DNA of 64,000 nucleotides from Alistipes sp. (GCA_017631035.1 JAGBUB010000030.1:19377-83376); one strand, 5' to 3'; positions 31,274-40,620 are shown, counted from the stretch's first letter. The notes: generated by a model from the letters alone, not told the origin. Program-made: numbers and translations.

Positions 31274-31308
31274 TAAAAAAGGCTGCTAACCATCAGGTTA
31301 GTCAGCCT
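31274..31308 (-). terminator. Terminator of the YitT-like gene
   Basis: Minus-strand stem AGGCTG(A)CTAACC/GGTTAGCAGCCT with one bulged base and loop TGAT, followed by TTTTTT. Confidence 0.85.
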
Positions 31309-31332
31309 CTATGCCAATAGTTGCTTTCTGTG

Positions 31333-32241
31333 CTAAACCTTGTTCAAAGCCTCGAAGCCCTGACCATATACACCCATTACCGAGCCCATCGTGATGAAGG
31401 CGCGCTCGTCGATGCGACGTGCAATCTTCAGAATACCCGATGCGTCGCGCTTACGGCATACCACCATCACAATCTTGCACTCGCTTTTCGAGTACCAGCC
31501 CGTGCCGTCGATTACCGTAGCACCACGGTTGGCCTCGTGGATGATGGCATCGGCAATCTTCTCATACTCGGGCGAGATGATGAAAATCTGGTTCGACTGC
31601 TGGTTACCCGACTGTATGAGGTCTACCGTGTAGCCAAACACTGCCACCATAATATAACCATAGATAACGGTTGCAATACCCGATGCGATGTCGTTTGCGA
31701 TGAACAACGAACTACCGATGATGAAGAAGTCGCTCGAGATAACGATTTTGCCGTAACTGATTGTCTTGTACTTATTTATAATCATCGCAACGATGTCAGT
31801 ACCTCCTGTCGAGCCGCCCTGGCTGAAGCTCAGCGCCACGCCGGCACCTGCCAGCACTGCTCCCAGAATAACGAGCAGGATGTTGTGCGAGTCGATGCTC
31901 TCGGTGTAGATTGCCAATATATTTTCGGGCAACACAATTCCCCACACATCCATCGCTACCGATAGTATCGAGATGCAGAAGATAGTCTTAATGCCGAAGT
32001 TCCATCCAACAATAAATCCTGCCACGATGAGCAATATGGCGTTGATGATAAATACGAACGTACCAATCGAGATGGCAGGGAAGATAGCGTTGAAGATCAT
32101 TGACAAACCTGTTGCACCACCACCCATACCTCCTGCGGGGATTACGCAAGCCACCCATCCGAAGGCGTAGAGAAACATACCGACCGACATCAACAGATAC
32201 TCCTTGACGCCTACGGCAACCTTTGATAATGATAAATTCAT
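31333..32241 (-). CDS. YitT family membrane protein
   Basis: A 302-residue inner-membrane protein. Five or six hydrophobic segments fill residues 15-210, starting VKEYLLMSVGMFLYAFGWVAC, with the family phrases IPAGGMGGGATGLSMI and FSQGGSTGGTDIVAMIINKY. The C-terminal cytoplasmic part (about 215-295; QIFIISPEYEKIADAI, RGATVIDGTGWYSK, ITMGSVMGVYGQGF) is a DUF2179 domain, which usually ends YitT proteins. Function is not established for the family. It has its own promoter inside the end of the upstream radical-SAM gene. Confidence 0.93.
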   Translation of the reverse strand: MNLSLSKVAVGVKEYLLMSVGMFLYAFGWVACVIPAGGMGGGATGLSMIFNAIFPAISIGTFVFIINAILLIVAGFIVGWNFGIKTIFCISILSVAMDVWGIVLPENILAIYTESIDSHNILLVILGAVLAGAGVALSFSQGGSTGGTDIVAMIINKYKTISYGKIVISSDFFIIGSSLFIANDIASGIATVIYGYIMVAVFGYTVDLIQSGNQQSNQIFIISPEYEKIADAIIHEANRGATVIDGTGWYSKSECKIVMVVCRKRDASGILKIARRIDERAFITMGSVMGVYGQGFEALNKV

Positions 32242-32289
32242 AACCTAACCACTTATAAATTGTAATTCGAAAGGCGTTAATACATTACT

Positions 32290-32321
32290 AAAAGATAGTA
32301 TTATCGCATTTCGGGCGCAAA
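32290..32321 (-). promoter_or_regulatory. Promoter of the YitT-like gene
   Basis: Minus strand: TTTG at 32321-32318, spacer 20, TATCTTTT at 32297-32290. The -33 element lies within the last codons of the upstream radical-SAM gene. The TTTG is itself part of a TATATTTG (32325-32318), a possible second -7 box. Confidence 0.55.
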
Positions 32322-33263
32322 TATATTAAAAAATTCTCCTTGATATGCATTTTTATCCTCCAATCTTCTATCGAGCATAGCCAAAAGTTGCTCGTTGCGT
32401 ACCAAACCCCACCCTTGGGTGTGGTGGTAGCGGGGTGGCGCCTCGCCTGCGAAGCGCTCTACGACTATGTCGGGACGCAGTCGGCGTAACACCTCGATGA
32501 AGAGGTCGATGTACTCCTCCACGCTCCAGAAGCGGAACCGCTCGGGGTGGGCGTCGTACTCGGCCGCCAGCGCCGTACCTCGGAAGAGTTGCAGCTGGTG
32601 GAACTTTATTGTTGTCAGCGGCAGGGCATTTATCTGCTCCACCTGGTTGATTAACATCTCGTCGCTCTCGCCCGGCAGACCCAATATGAAGTGTGCCCCG
32701 CAGTGTATTCCGCGCTCGGCCGTCAGGCGTATGGCCCTCTGGGCTATGGCAAAGTCGTGGCCTCGGTTGATATGCCGCAAGGTTGAGTCGTAGCACGACT
32801 CCACGCCATACTCTATAGTTACATATTTCTCGCGCGCGAGCGAGGCGAAGTAGTCGAGCTTCTGCTCGTCTATGCAGTCGGGGCGTGTGCCTACCACTAT
32901 GCCCGCTATAGAGGGGTGTGCCAACGCCTCGTCGTAACACTTGCGCAGGCGCTCAAGCGGAGCGTAGGTGTTGGAGAAGGATTGGAAGTAGGCCAGGTAC
33001 TGCTCGGCGGTGCGGTAGCGGCGGCGGTGGAACTCCACCCCCTCGTCAATCTGCTGTGTGATGCTCTTGCCGCTGTCGCAGTATGAGGGTGTGAAGGCGG
33101 CATTGTCGCAAAAGGTGCAACCACCCCTCGAGAGTGTGCCGTCGCGGTTGGGGCAGGTGAAGCCCGCATTGATAGTCACCTTCTGCATTCGGTGGCCAAA
33201 AATGCGTTTGAAGTGTGCCGCGTAGGAGTTGAAGCGGCGGCTATCGCCCCAGGGATAAACCAT
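32301..33263 (-). CDS. TIGR01212 family radical SAM protein (YhcC-like)
   Basis: A 320-residue radical S-adenosylmethionine protein. The cluster-binding Cys are Cys37, Cys49 and Cys52 in FTCPNRDGTLSRGGCTFCDN, the spaced C-x11-C-x2-C form typical of TIGR01212. Other family blocks are YLAYFQSFSNTYAPLE, GTRPDCIDEQKLDYF, EYGVESCYDSTLRHINRGHDF, and LPGESDEMLINQVEQIN. The reaction is unknown. It begins 15 bases after the DUF4252 gene and is probably co-transcribed with it. Confidence 0.93.
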   Translation of the reverse strand: MVYPWGDSRRFNSYAAHFKRIFGHRMQKVTINAGFTCPNRDGTLSRGGCTFCDNAAFTPSYCDSGKSITQQIDEGVEFHRRRYRTAEQYLAYFQSFSNTYAPLERLRKCYDEALAHPSIAGIVVGTRPDCIDEQKLDYFASLAREKYVTIEYGVESCYDSTLRHINRGHDFAIAQRAIRLTAERGIHCGAHFILGLPGESDEMLINQVEQINALPLTTIKFHQLQLFRGTALAAEYDAHPERFRFWSVEEYIDLFIEVLRRLRPDIVVERFAGEAPPRYHHTQGWGLVRNEQLLAMLDRRLEDKNAYQGEFFNIFAPEMR

Positions 33264-33278
33264 TGTTGCTCAGGTTTG

Positions 33279-33773
33279 TTATTTCTTTTCTTCTTTGTCT
33301 TTGCTCGCGGCGGCATACATCGCAGCCAACGCCTCGTCGAAGCGGCCTGTCATCAGTCCAAGCGAGTAGCTCTCGCCATCATAGGAGGCCATTATCATCT
33401 GGTTCTTCTTCTTACCCTTGTGGAAGAATACTCGTGCGGTCTCAACATCTCCCGTATCGATAGGCTCAAAATCATCTATCGTTAAACTCTTCATTGCCGT
33501 TGCAAAGGCCTGCTTGTCGGCACTGCTGCAATCCGATAAATCGAGTATTGTCATCGATGTTATGTGTCTGAGGAACTCCATCGCCTCGCGGGGCATATCC
33601 TTGTCCTCGTCGGCAAAGGCCAAGGCCATTTTCATCAGTACTCCTGGCACCTTGAGCACCTCGGCACCCTTCTTGTCCTCGAACTTCTTTACAACCTCGT
33701 CGAAACTTTGGGCATAAGCTGCTGGTTGCAGGGTTCCAATTATAAGGAAGATAAGTAGAAAAAGTTTTTTCAT
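33279..33773 (-). CDS. DUF4252 domain exported protein
   Basis: A 164-residue protein with a cleavable signal peptide (residues 1-22, ending AAYA-Q). The mature part matches DUF4252 of Bacteroidetes: FDEVVKKFEDKKGAEVLKVPG near the start, then ITSMTILDLSDCSSADKQAF, and a C-terminal IMASYDGESYSLGLMTG strand pair. The function is unknown. The open frame extends far upstream over priA, but the signal peptide and a -7 box at 33793-33800 place the start at 33773. Confidence 0.82.
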   Translation of the reverse strand: MKKLFLLIFLIIGTLQPAAYAQSFDEVVKKFEDKKGAEVLKVPGVLMKMALAFADEDKDMPREAMEFLRHITSMTILDLSDCSSADKQAFATAMKSLTIDDFEPIDTGDVETARVFFHKGKKKNQMIMASYDGESYSLGLMTGRFDEALAAMYAAASKDKEEKK

Positions 33774-33792
33774 ATTGCTGATTATTGTTCCA

Positions 33793-33800
33793 CAAATGTA
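33793..33800 (-). promoter_or_regulatory. -7 box of DUF4252/radical-SAM operon
   Basis: Minus-strand TACATTTG, 19 bases before the ATG at 33773. No clear -33 element. Confidence 0.5.
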
Positions 33801-33854
33801 ATTATTTTGCAAAGAAAAAAGTTCGCTCGCCCCGTTTTTATTCTCGAAAATTCT

Positions 33855-33862
33855 TATCTTTG
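33855..33862 (+). promoter_or_regulatory. -7 box of priA, abutting its start codon
   Basis: TATCTTTG with only 7 bases to the ATG at 33870. The -33 region is T-rich (TTTTTATTC) but lacks TTG. Confidence 0.55.
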
Positions 33863-33869
33863 GCTTCAA

Positions 33870-36128
33870 ATGCCACTTTTTGCCGACATAGTACTTCCCT
33901 TGGCGCAACCCGCCTACTGTTACTCCATCCCCGAGGGGGCGGAGGGCGAGGCTCTGCGCGTAGGTGATGCCGTGGCGGTGCAGTTTGGCCCGAAGAATAT
34001 CTACACGGGCATCGTCTGGCGCCTGCACGATGAGCGCCCCAGCGTAAAGCGTATAAAGCCCGTAGGCCGTCGCCTCTACGACCACCCTCTGCTCGACGCC
34101 GAGCAACGACAGTTGTGGGAGTGGATGGCCGACTACTATATGTGTACTCTGGGCGAGGTTATGCGTGTGGCCCTGCCCTCGCTCATCAAGCCTCGTGGCT
34201 CGTCCGACGAGGAGTTCTCGCGCGAGGAGTTCTACCCCCGCACCGAGGCCTATATCTCGCTTACAGAAAAGTGGCGCGCGAGCGAACAACTCGCAGCCGA
34301 GTGCGACCGCATTGAGCGTCGTGCGCCACGCCGTAGTCAGATTTTGAGGCAGATACTCACCTTCGATGCTTCGAAGCTCAACTCGCTGGGCGAGATGCCG
34401 CGCCGTCTGCTCGATTGCGACTCGGCGCAGATTGCAGCCCTGCGTAAGGGCGGATACATCGATGTGGTGCAACGTCCCCGCTCGGTTGAGCGCAACGCCT
34501 GCGTGGGCTTCTCGGCTCCTGCGCTGACCGAGGCGCAGCAGCGTGTAGCCGACGCCATCCGCTCCTCGCAGAAGGTGCATCTGTTGCGTGGTGTTACAGG
34601 CTCGGGCAAGACCGAAATATATATGAACCTCATAGCCCAGGTGCTGGAGCGTGGAGGTGACGTGTTGTTGCTGGTGCCCGAGATTGCTCTTACAACACAA
34701 CTCCTTGACCGTATGGAGCGAGTCTTCGGCTCACGCCTTACGGCCTACCATTCGCGCCTAACGCCCCTGCGTCGCTCGGAGACCTACCTTCGACTGATGG
34801 GCAGCGAGGGTGGCGAGCTGGTTATCGGTGCTCGCTCGGCATTGTTCCTGCCACTGAGGCATTTACAACTTGTCATTGTCGACGAGGAGCACGACTCAAG
34901 CTATAAGCAGAGCGACACTGCTCCCCGCTATCAGGGTCGCGATGTAGCCATCGTTTTGGCCTCGCTCTACGGAGCGCGCGTGGTGCTGGGTAGTGCCACT
35001 CCCTCGCTTGAGAGTTATGCCAATGCGCAGTGGGGCAAGTACGACTACTCGACCCTCGTCGAGCGCTATGGCTCATCGCGTGAGCCCCGCATCATCATAT
35101 CCGACACTATGCGCTCGGTCAAGCGTGGCGAACGCCGTGCGCACTTCAACCAGATACTCATAAACTCCATCTCCGATGCCCTTCAGCGAGGCGAGCAGGT
35201 TATGCTCTTCCAGAATAGGCGAGGCTTCGCCCCCTTCGTGCAGTGCCGTGGCTGTGGCTGGACACCACGTTGCCCTTCGTGCAACGTAACCCTTACCGAG
35301 CACCGCTCCTCGGAGCGGATGGAGTGCCACTACTGTGGCTATACGGCCGCCGTGCCCCGCTCCTGTCCGCAGTGCGAGACGATCGATTTGAAGGCTATGG
35401 GCTTCGGCACCGAGCGTGTCGAGGAGACTATTGCCGAACTTTTCCCCGTGGCTCGTGTGGCACGCCTCGACCGCGATACGACCACTTCGGAGAGTGCCTA
35501 CAACCGCATCGTGCGAGCCTTCGAGCAGGGGCAGACCGACATCCTTGTCGGCACGCAGATGATTACCAAGGGCTTCGATTTTGGAGCCGTCTCGGTGGTG
35601 GGTGTGCTCAATGCCGACAACCTGCTCTATGCCCCCGATTTCCGTGCTTCTGAACGTGCTTTTCAGCTGCTTATGCAGGTGGCAGGACGTGCCGGACGAC
35701 GCGAGAGGGAGGGCGTTGTGGTGGTGCAGACCTCCGAGCCCGAGCACCCCGTAATAGGGTGGCTTTCAAGGGGCGACTATGAGGCAATGGCTCGCTCGGA
35801 ACTCGCTGAACGTCACGCCTTTTCGTATCCCCCATATTCACGTCTTGTGCAGCTCACGTTGCGCGACGAAAACCGTCAGCGGTTGTATGGCGCAGCGGCA
35901 TCGCTGGCTCAAACCCTGCGCGAGAAATTCGGTCGCCGAGTGGCGGGGCCTGTAGCTCCTGCCGTGGATAGAATTCGTGGCGAATATATCTTGACAATTC
36001 AGCTCAAAATCGAGAATGGTCGCTCAATGGCGCGGGCCCGCGAGATTCTGCGTCAGGTGATGGATTCGTTCTCTGCAAGTAGCGACTACAAACAGGTTAA
36101 GTGTTCGATCGATGTCGATGTTCAGTAG
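33870..36128 (+). CDS. priA: Primosomal protein N' (replication restart helicase)
   Basis: A 752-residue DExH helicase that reloads the replisome at stalled forks. In order: N-terminal DNA-binding part (PLFADIVLPLAQPAYCYSIP), Walker A GVTGSGKTEIY (about 241), the DEEH box in VIVDEEHDSSYKQ (about 336), the zinc-binding insertion with Cys pairs CRGCGW, CPSC, CHYC and CPQC (about 459-502), and the C-terminal helicase lobe with QMITKGFDF and QVAGRAGRREREG. All eight zinc Cys are present. An upstream in-frame codon at 33807 exists, but it precedes the promoter box. The last 17 bases overlap the comF start. Confidence 0.96.
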   Translation: MPLFADIVLPLAQPAYCYSIPEGAEGEALRVGDAVAVQFGPKNIYTGIVWRLHDERPSVKRIKPVGRRLYDHPLLDAEQRQLWEWMADYYMCTLGEVMRVALPSLIKPRGSSDEEFSREEFYPRTEAYISLTEKWRASEQLAAECDRIERRAPRRSQILRQILTFDASKLNSLGEMPRRLLDCDSAQIAALRKGGYIDVVQRPRSVERNACVGFSAPALTEAQQRVADAIRSSQKVHLLRGVTGSGKTEIYMNLIAQVLERGGDVLLLVPEIALTTQLLDRMERVFGSRLTAYHSRLTPLRRSETYLRLMGSEGGELVIGARSALFLPLRHLQLVIVDEEHDSSYKQSDTAPRYQGRDVAIVLASLYGARVVLGSATPSLESYANAQWGKYDYSTLVERYGSSREPRIIISDTMRSVKRGERRAHFNQILINSISDALQRGEQVMLFQNRRGFAPFVQCRGCGWTPRCPSCNVTLTEHRSSERMECHYCGYTAAVPRSCPQCETIDLKAMGFGTERVEETIAELFPVARVARLDRDTTTSESAYNRIVRAFEQGQTDILVGTQMITKGFDFGAVSVVGVLNADNLLYAPDFRASERAFQLLMQVAGRAGRREREGVVVVQTSEPEHPVIGWLSRGDYEAMARSELAERHAFSYPPYSRLVQLTLRDENRQRLYGAAASLAQTLREKFGRRVAGPVAPAVDRIRGEYILTIQLKIENGRSMARAREILRQVMDSFSASSDYKQVKCSIDVDVQ

Positions 36129-36834
36129 TCTGTGGGCCGATGTGCGCTCACTCTTTCTGCCTCGCATATGCCCCGTATGTGGCGGGGAGTTGCCACCCAC
36201 GCGTGAGGTGGTATGCTCGCTGTGTGAGGCTACGGCACCTCTGACCAACCTGTGGCTTCAACCCTCCAATCCGATGATGGAACGCTTCTGGGGTCTACTG
36301 CCCGTGCAACACGCCTCGGCCCTGTTCTGGTATGTCGAGGGGAGTCCGTGGCGCGAGGCTGTGCATCGTTTCAAATACTCGGGCCGTTGGCTTACGGCCT
36401 ATCGTTTTGGCCGTTGGTACGGAGCGCTGATGCGTGAGTCGGGCCTCTATGCCGATGTCGATGTTGTTGTGCCCGTGCCACTGCATTGGGGACGCAGGAT
36501 GTGGCGAGGCTACAATCAGTCGGAGTACATAGCACGCGGCATAGCCCGCGAACTTGGCGTTGAGGTCGATACACGTAGCGTCAAGCGCCACCGCTACAAC
36601 CGGAGCCAAACCCGTCAGCACCCCATTCAGCGTTGGGATAATGTAGAGGGCATTTTCCGTGTTCGATGTACCGATGCGCTCAGAGGCAAACACCTTCTTT
36701 TGGTGGACGATGTCTTCACCACGGGTGCCACCATAATCTCGCTTGGCGAGGCCATCTTGCAAGCCTTGCCCGATTGCCGATTGAGCGTTGCGGTGCTGGC
36801 CACCACTCGCCGAAGTCTGCATCAGCAGGGATAA
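36112..36834 (+). CDS. comF: ComF family phosphoribosyltransferase-like protein
   Basis: A 240-residue ComF-family protein. A zinc-binding four-Cys knuckle is at the N-terminus: CPVCGG (Cys20, Cys23) and CSLC (Cys35, Cys38). The C-terminal phosphoribosyltransferase domain includes DVVVPVPLHWGRRMWRGYNQSEYIA, RHRYNRSQTRQH and the PRPP loop HLLLVDDVFTTGAT (about 197). ComF acts in DNA uptake in competent bacteria, working with PriA and ComM in some; here it overlaps priA by 17 bases, and yifB (comM) is 2.2 kb downstream. An alternative start is the ATG at 36118. Confidence 0.92.
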   Translation: MSMFSSLWADVRSLFLPRICPVCGGELPPTREVVCSLCEATAPLTNLWLQPSNPMMERFWGLLPVQHASALFWYVEGSPWREAVHRFKYSGRWLTAYRFGRWYGALMRESGLYADVDVVVPVPLHWGRRMWRGYNQSEYIARGIARELGVEVDTRSVKRHRYNRSQTRQHPIQRWDNVEGIFRVRCTDALRGKHLLLVDDVFTTGATIISLGEAILQALPDCRLSVAVLATTRRSLHQQG

Positions 36835-36880
36835 TGGTTATCAATCGCGGCAATGTTCATAACTTTCTTCTCTTTGTCAC

Positions 36881-36910
36881 TTGTCGTTTGCTCAAAATTT
36901 TATAATTTTG
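36881..36910 (+). promoter_or_regulatory. Promoter of dnaB
   Basis: TTG at 36881-36883, spacer 19, TAATTTTG at 36903-36910. It leaves a leader of about 125 bases that includes a GC-rich GGGCCCGAGG segment of unknown role. Confidence 0.6.
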
Positions 36911-37040
36911 AATTCTGAAAATTATACCCTTTTCCGAGGAGGCTTTTTGGTGCCCGTTTTTCTGGGCCCGAGGTTGCTTCCCATAGCCAAGGCAGGGCGG
37001 AATGAGGGTGTGATTGGGAAAACAAAACCACAAGCAAATT

Positions 37041-38615
37041 ATGGCAAAAGATTATAACCCTTCATCGCGCAATCGTGCTGCGTTTGAGACGCTCACCGAT
37101 GCTGCAGGTGTTGTGCCCCCTCAGGCTGTCGAGCTCGAGGAGGCCGTGCTGGGCGCTCTTATGTTGGAGAGCGACAGTGTCATCGCCGTGCAGGAGTATA
37201 TCACCCCTGCGGCATTCTACACCGAGGAGCATCGCCTCATCTATCAGGCTATCGAGTCGCTCTCGGCCGAACTCAAACCCATCGACCTCTACACCGTCAC
37301 CGAGCGTCTTAAGTCACGCAAGGAACTCAAGAAGGTGGGCGGTGCGGCTTACCTTGCTCAGCTCACCCAGCGTGTGGGCTCGGCGGCTAACGTTGAGTTC
37401 CACGCCAAGATTATTGCGCAGAAGTATGTACAGCGCGAGCTTATCCGCTCGGCCACCGAGATTCAGCGTCGCTCCTATGACGAGGATCAGGATGTGACCG
37501 ATCTGATTGGCTTTGCCGAGAGTGAGATCTTTGCCGTTGCCGAGGGCCACGTCAAGCGCTCGGTGCAGAATGCCAAGGATGTGTTGCGCCGTGCTATGGA
37601 CCAGATCGAGGAGGCCAGCAAGAACACCTCGGCCTTCAACGGTGTGGCGTCGGGATTTATGGCTATCGACCGTGTGACGCTCGGCTGGCAGCTCAGCGAC
37701 CTTATCATCGTGGCGGCACGTCCCTCAATGGGTAAGACCGCTTTCGTGCTCTCGATGGCTCGCAATATGGCTATCGACCACGCCTCACCCGTAGCCTTCT
37801 TCTCGCTTGAGATGTCGTCGGTGCAGTTGATGATGCGATTAATTGTTGCCGAGACAGGCTTGCAGGGAAATGACGTTAAGTCGGGCCGTCTTACGCCCGA
37901 GCAGTGGCGCCATCTGGAGAGTGCCACCAAGCCTCTGGGCGAGGCTCCGCTCTTTATCGACGACACGCCTGCGCTCTCGGTTTTCGAGTTCCGCTCGAAG
38001 GCACGCCGACTGCATATCCACGAGGGTATTAAGGTTATTATCATCGACTACCTGCAGCTTATGACCGGCAACGCCGACTCGAAGGGTAACCGCGAGCAGG
38101 AGGTGGCCTTCATCTCGCGTACGCTGAAGGCTATTGCCAAGGAGCTCAACGTACCTATCATCGCTCTGTCGCAGCTCAGCCGTGCTACGGAGACCCGTGG
38201 TGGCTCAAAACGACCTCAGCTTAGCGACCTGCGAGAGTCGGGTGCCATCGAGCAGGATGCCGACATTGTAGCATTCATCCACCGTCCCGAGTACTACGGC
38301 ATACAGACCGACGAGAATGGTATGCCCACGGCAGGTATGGCCGAGATTATCCTCGCGAAGCACCGTAATGGTGCCGTGTGCGACATCCCGTTGCGCTTCC
38401 TCAAGGATCAGGCTCGTTTTGCCGATATGGATGCCGATGCAGGCTCAACGGCAGGTGGCTATCAGGAGATCGCCAGCAGCATAGGCAGTGACGACGAGAT
38501 GGCAGTGCCTGCGGCGGGTGGCTTGGGCTCATCGATGGGAGGAGAGTTCGACCTCAATCAAGGCCCTGTGAATATGGATAAACAACGCCCTCTCACGGAC
38601 GAGGTGCCGTTCTAA
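37041..38615 (+). CDS. dnaB: Replicative DNA helicase
   Basis: A 524-residue hexameric helicase that unwinds DNA at the fork. The N-terminal DnaB domain covers about 15-125 (PPQAVELEEAVLGALMLESD, AAFYTEEHRLIYQAI), a linker follows, and the RecA-like C-terminal domain has Walker A ARPSMGKTAF (about 225), FFSLEMS, Walker B VIIIDYLQLM, and LSQLSRATETRG. A non-conserved C-terminal tail follows QARFADMD, with Gly and Ser-rich sequence ending LTDEVPF. A TTG nine codons earlier is open, but the ATG at 37041 gives the usual family start. R2 repeats begin 50 bases past the stop. Confidence 0.97.
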   Translation: MAKDYNPSSRNRAAFETLTDAAGVVPPQAVELEEAVLGALMLESDSVIAVQEYITPAAFYTEEHRLIYQAIESLSAELKPIDLYTVTERLKSRKELKKVGGAAYLAQLTQRVGSAANVEFHAKIIAQKYVQRELIRSATEIQRRSYDEDQDVTDLIGFAESEIFAVAEGHVKRSVQNAKDVLRRAMDQIEEASKNTSAFNGVASGFMAIDRVTLGWQLSDLIIVAARPSMGKTAFVLSMARNMAIDHASPVAFFSLEMSSVQLMMRLIVAETGLQGNDVKSGRLTPEQWRHLESATKPLGEAPLFIDDTPALSVFEFRSKARRLHIHEGIKVIIIDYLQLMTGNADSKGNREQEVAFISRTLKAIAKELNVPIIALSQLSRATETRGGSKRPQLSDLRESGAIEQDADIVAFIHRPEYYGIQTDENGMPTAGMAEIILAKHRNGAVCDIPLRFLKDQARFADMDADAGSTAGGYQEIASSIGSDDEMAVPAAGGLGSSMGGEFDLNQGPVNMDKQRPLTDEVPF

Positions 38616-38665
38616 ATGCAAAATGTAGAATTCAAAATTCAAATTTGGGTTTTGATATATAGACC

Positions 38666-38862
38666 TAACCTTTGGCCCTGCGCCTACGGAGCGTAGCGAC
38701 CAAAGTTCCTGCCTGAGGCGGGGATTTAGGGGTAATCCGCATACGCGGCTTTTCACCGCCTCGGCTTGGCAGAGGTTACAAGCAACCTCTGCTCTCGCCT
38801 TAATAGTGGCGTTGGGTAAGATTTGTAGATGCGGCTCTGCCGCAAGGTATGCCGTCGGGAGC
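38666..38862 (+). repeat. R2 GC-rich hairpin repeat, unit A (with 79-base insert)
   Basis: Runs from AACCTTTGG to CGTCGGGAGC. It contains a CTTTGG...CCAAAG stem, CCTGCCTGAGGCGGGG and the perfect TGCGGC-TCT-GCCGCA hairpin, all shared with units B and C. Relative to B it carries about 79 extra bases (38733-38811) with its own hairpins, CCGC/GCGG and GCAGAGGTT/AACCTCTGC. No ORF. Confidence 0.85.
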
Positions 38863-38870
38863 AAACTGAC

Positions 38871-39067
38871 ATAAGGATTAACGAGATAAGCTATACAGAC
38901 ATTTACCTCTATAACCTTTGGCCCTGCAACACGGAGCCACGTGTGGCGACCAAAGTCCCTGCCTGAGGCGGGGATTTAGGGGTGGGTAAGACTTATAAAT
39001 GCGGCTCTGCCGCAAGGTATGCCGTCGGGAGCAATACAGCATAAGGATTAACGAGATAAGCTATACA
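38871..39067 (+). repeat. R2 unit B and flanking linkers
   Basis: The linker ATAAGGATTAACGAGATAAG (continuing CTATACA) occurs at 38871 and again, exactly, at 39041; between them is an R2 unit (38913-39032) lacking the insert of unit A. The second linker ends 11 bases before the yifB start, so it forms most of that gene's leader. With unit A this fills the 463-base gap after dnaB; no gene seen. Confidence 0.85.
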
Positions 39068-39078
39068 AGAGAGATACT

Positions 39079-40611
39079 ATGGTAATTCGCACACATACGG
39101 GCACCGTGGCAGGCATCGGAGCTGTCGAGGTTGTGGTCGAGGTGAGCATCACGGGCAGTGGCCTGGGGCTTTTCCTTGTCGGCCTTCCCGACAATGCTGT
39201 GCGCGAGAGCGAGCAACGCATACGCTCTGCTTTCGAGAATTCGGGTTACCGTATGACCGCACGCAAGTGCGTCGTAAACCTTGCTCCTGCCGACCTGCGC
39301 AAGGAGGGCTCGGGCTTCGACCTCCCCATTGCGGTGGCTATATTGGCCGCTACCGACCAGATTGTGGCCGAGCGCCTGAAGGATTCGTTCTTCGTAGGCG
39401 AGCTCTCGTTGGATGGAGCTATACGAGGAGTCAGAGGAGTGCTTCCCGTTGTTGCCGAGGCGCAACGTATGGGCTTTAGCCGAGTATATGTCCCCTGCGA
39501 AAATGCCGACGAGGCTGCTGTGGTGGAGGGCATCGAGGTGCTGCCCGTGGCAACACTTCGCGAGGTGGCCTCGTCGCTCAATGGCGAGGTGGAGATAGCC
39601 CCAGCACAGAGCACTATGCTGCAAAGTGTGGAGGCGCAACCCTATGCCGACGACTTTGCGGATGTGAAGGGTCAGTCGCACGCCAAGCGAGCGCTGGAGA
39701 TTGCCGCCGCAGGTGGCCACAACGTGATTATGATAGGCCCTCCGGGCTCGGGTAAGACTATGCTCGCCCGACGTATGCCCTCGATTATGCCCCCTATGAG
39801 CACCGAGGAGGCGCTGGAGACCACCAAGATTCACTCCGTGGCGGGTAAGCTGGGAGCCGTGAAGGGTCTTATGTGTCAGCGTCCGTTCCGTGCGCCCCAC
39901 CATTTGGCTTCGCCTATGGCGCTGATTGGCGGTGGTAACTCACCCCAGCCGGGCGAGGTGTCGCTGGCTCACAACGGAGTGTTGTTCCTCGACGAGATGC
40001 CCGAGTTTGGACACTCGGTGCTGGAGGTGTTGCGTCAGCCTATGGAGGATAAGCATATCACCATCTCGCGTGTGCGCTACACGGTCGACTATCCGTCGAA
40101 CTTTACGCTGGTGGCATCGATGAACCCCTGCCCCTGCGGATATTATAACCACCCCACCAAGGAGTGCAGTTGCTCGGCGGCAGCCGTACACCGCTATGTG
40201 GGACGCATATCGGGTCCGCTGATGGACCGCATCGACCTGCACGTCGAAATCACTCCCGTCAGCCGCGAGGAACTTGCCTCGGAGCAAGCCGTAGAGTCGA
40301 GTGCTGCTGTACGCGAGAGAGTTACAAGGGCACGCGAGCGTCAGGCTGAGCGTTTTCGTGGCACGGGTATTTACACCAATACGATGATGACATCGGCAAT
40401 GTTGCGTGAGTTCTGTCCACTCTCGGCCGAGGCGCGCCGGCTTTTGGATATGGCAATGGAGCGTCTGCAACTATCGGCTCGCGCTTACGACCGCATCATC
40501 AAGGTGGCACGCACGATAGCCGATTTGGCCGGTGAAAAGGATATTTCGCCGCTCCATATTTCGGAGGCGATAATCTACCGCACACTCGACCGCGAGAGTT
40601 GGGGACGGTAG
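39079..40611 (+). CDS. YifB/ComM family Mg chelatase-like AAA ATPase
   Basis: A 510-residue AAA+ ATPase of the YifB/ComM family; ComM is a helicase that extends heteroduplexes during natural transformation. The N-terminal domain (about 1-175) has VEVSITGSGLGLFLVGLPDNAVRES and the conserved NLAPADLRKEGSGFDLPIA. Walker A is IGPPGSGKTML (about 221), Walker B LFLDEMPEF, and MNPCPCGYYNHP with its Cys follows. The C-terminal Mg-chelatase domain contains RAYDRIIKVARTIADLAG. The gene lies between R2 repeats on both sides. Relevance to DNA uptake here is an inference from the family and from comF and priA nearby. Confidence 0.94.
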   Translation: MVIRTHTGTVAGIGAVEVVVEVSITGSGLGLFLVGLPDNAVRESEQRIRSAFENSGYRMTARKCVVNLAPADLRKEGSGFDLPIAVAILAATDQIVAERLKDSFFVGELSLDGAIRGVRGVLPVVAEAQRMGFSRVYVPCENADEAAVVEGIEVLPVATLREVASSLNGEVEIAPAQSTMLQSVEAQPYADDFADVKGQSHAKRALEIAAAGGHNVIMIGPPGSGKTMLARRMPSIMPPMSTEEALETTKIHSVAGKLGAVKGLMCQRPFRAPHHLASPMALIGGGNSPQPGEVSLAHNGVLFLDEMPEFGHSVLEVLRQPMEDKHITISRVRYTVDYPSNFTLVASMNPCPCGYYNHPTKECSCSAAAVHRYVGRISGPLMDRIDLHVEITPVSREELASEQAVESSAAVRERVTRARERQAERFRGTGIYTNTMMTSAMLREFCPLSAEARRLLDMAMERLQLSARAYDRIIKVARTIADLAGEKDISPLHISEAIIYRTLDRESWGR

Positions 40612-40620
40612 CAAGACAAC

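Noticed and set aside
33774-34700. N-terminal extension of the DUF4252 gene across priA
   Set aside because: A clear signal peptide begins at 33773 and a -7 box lies just upstream; the extension is antisense to priA.
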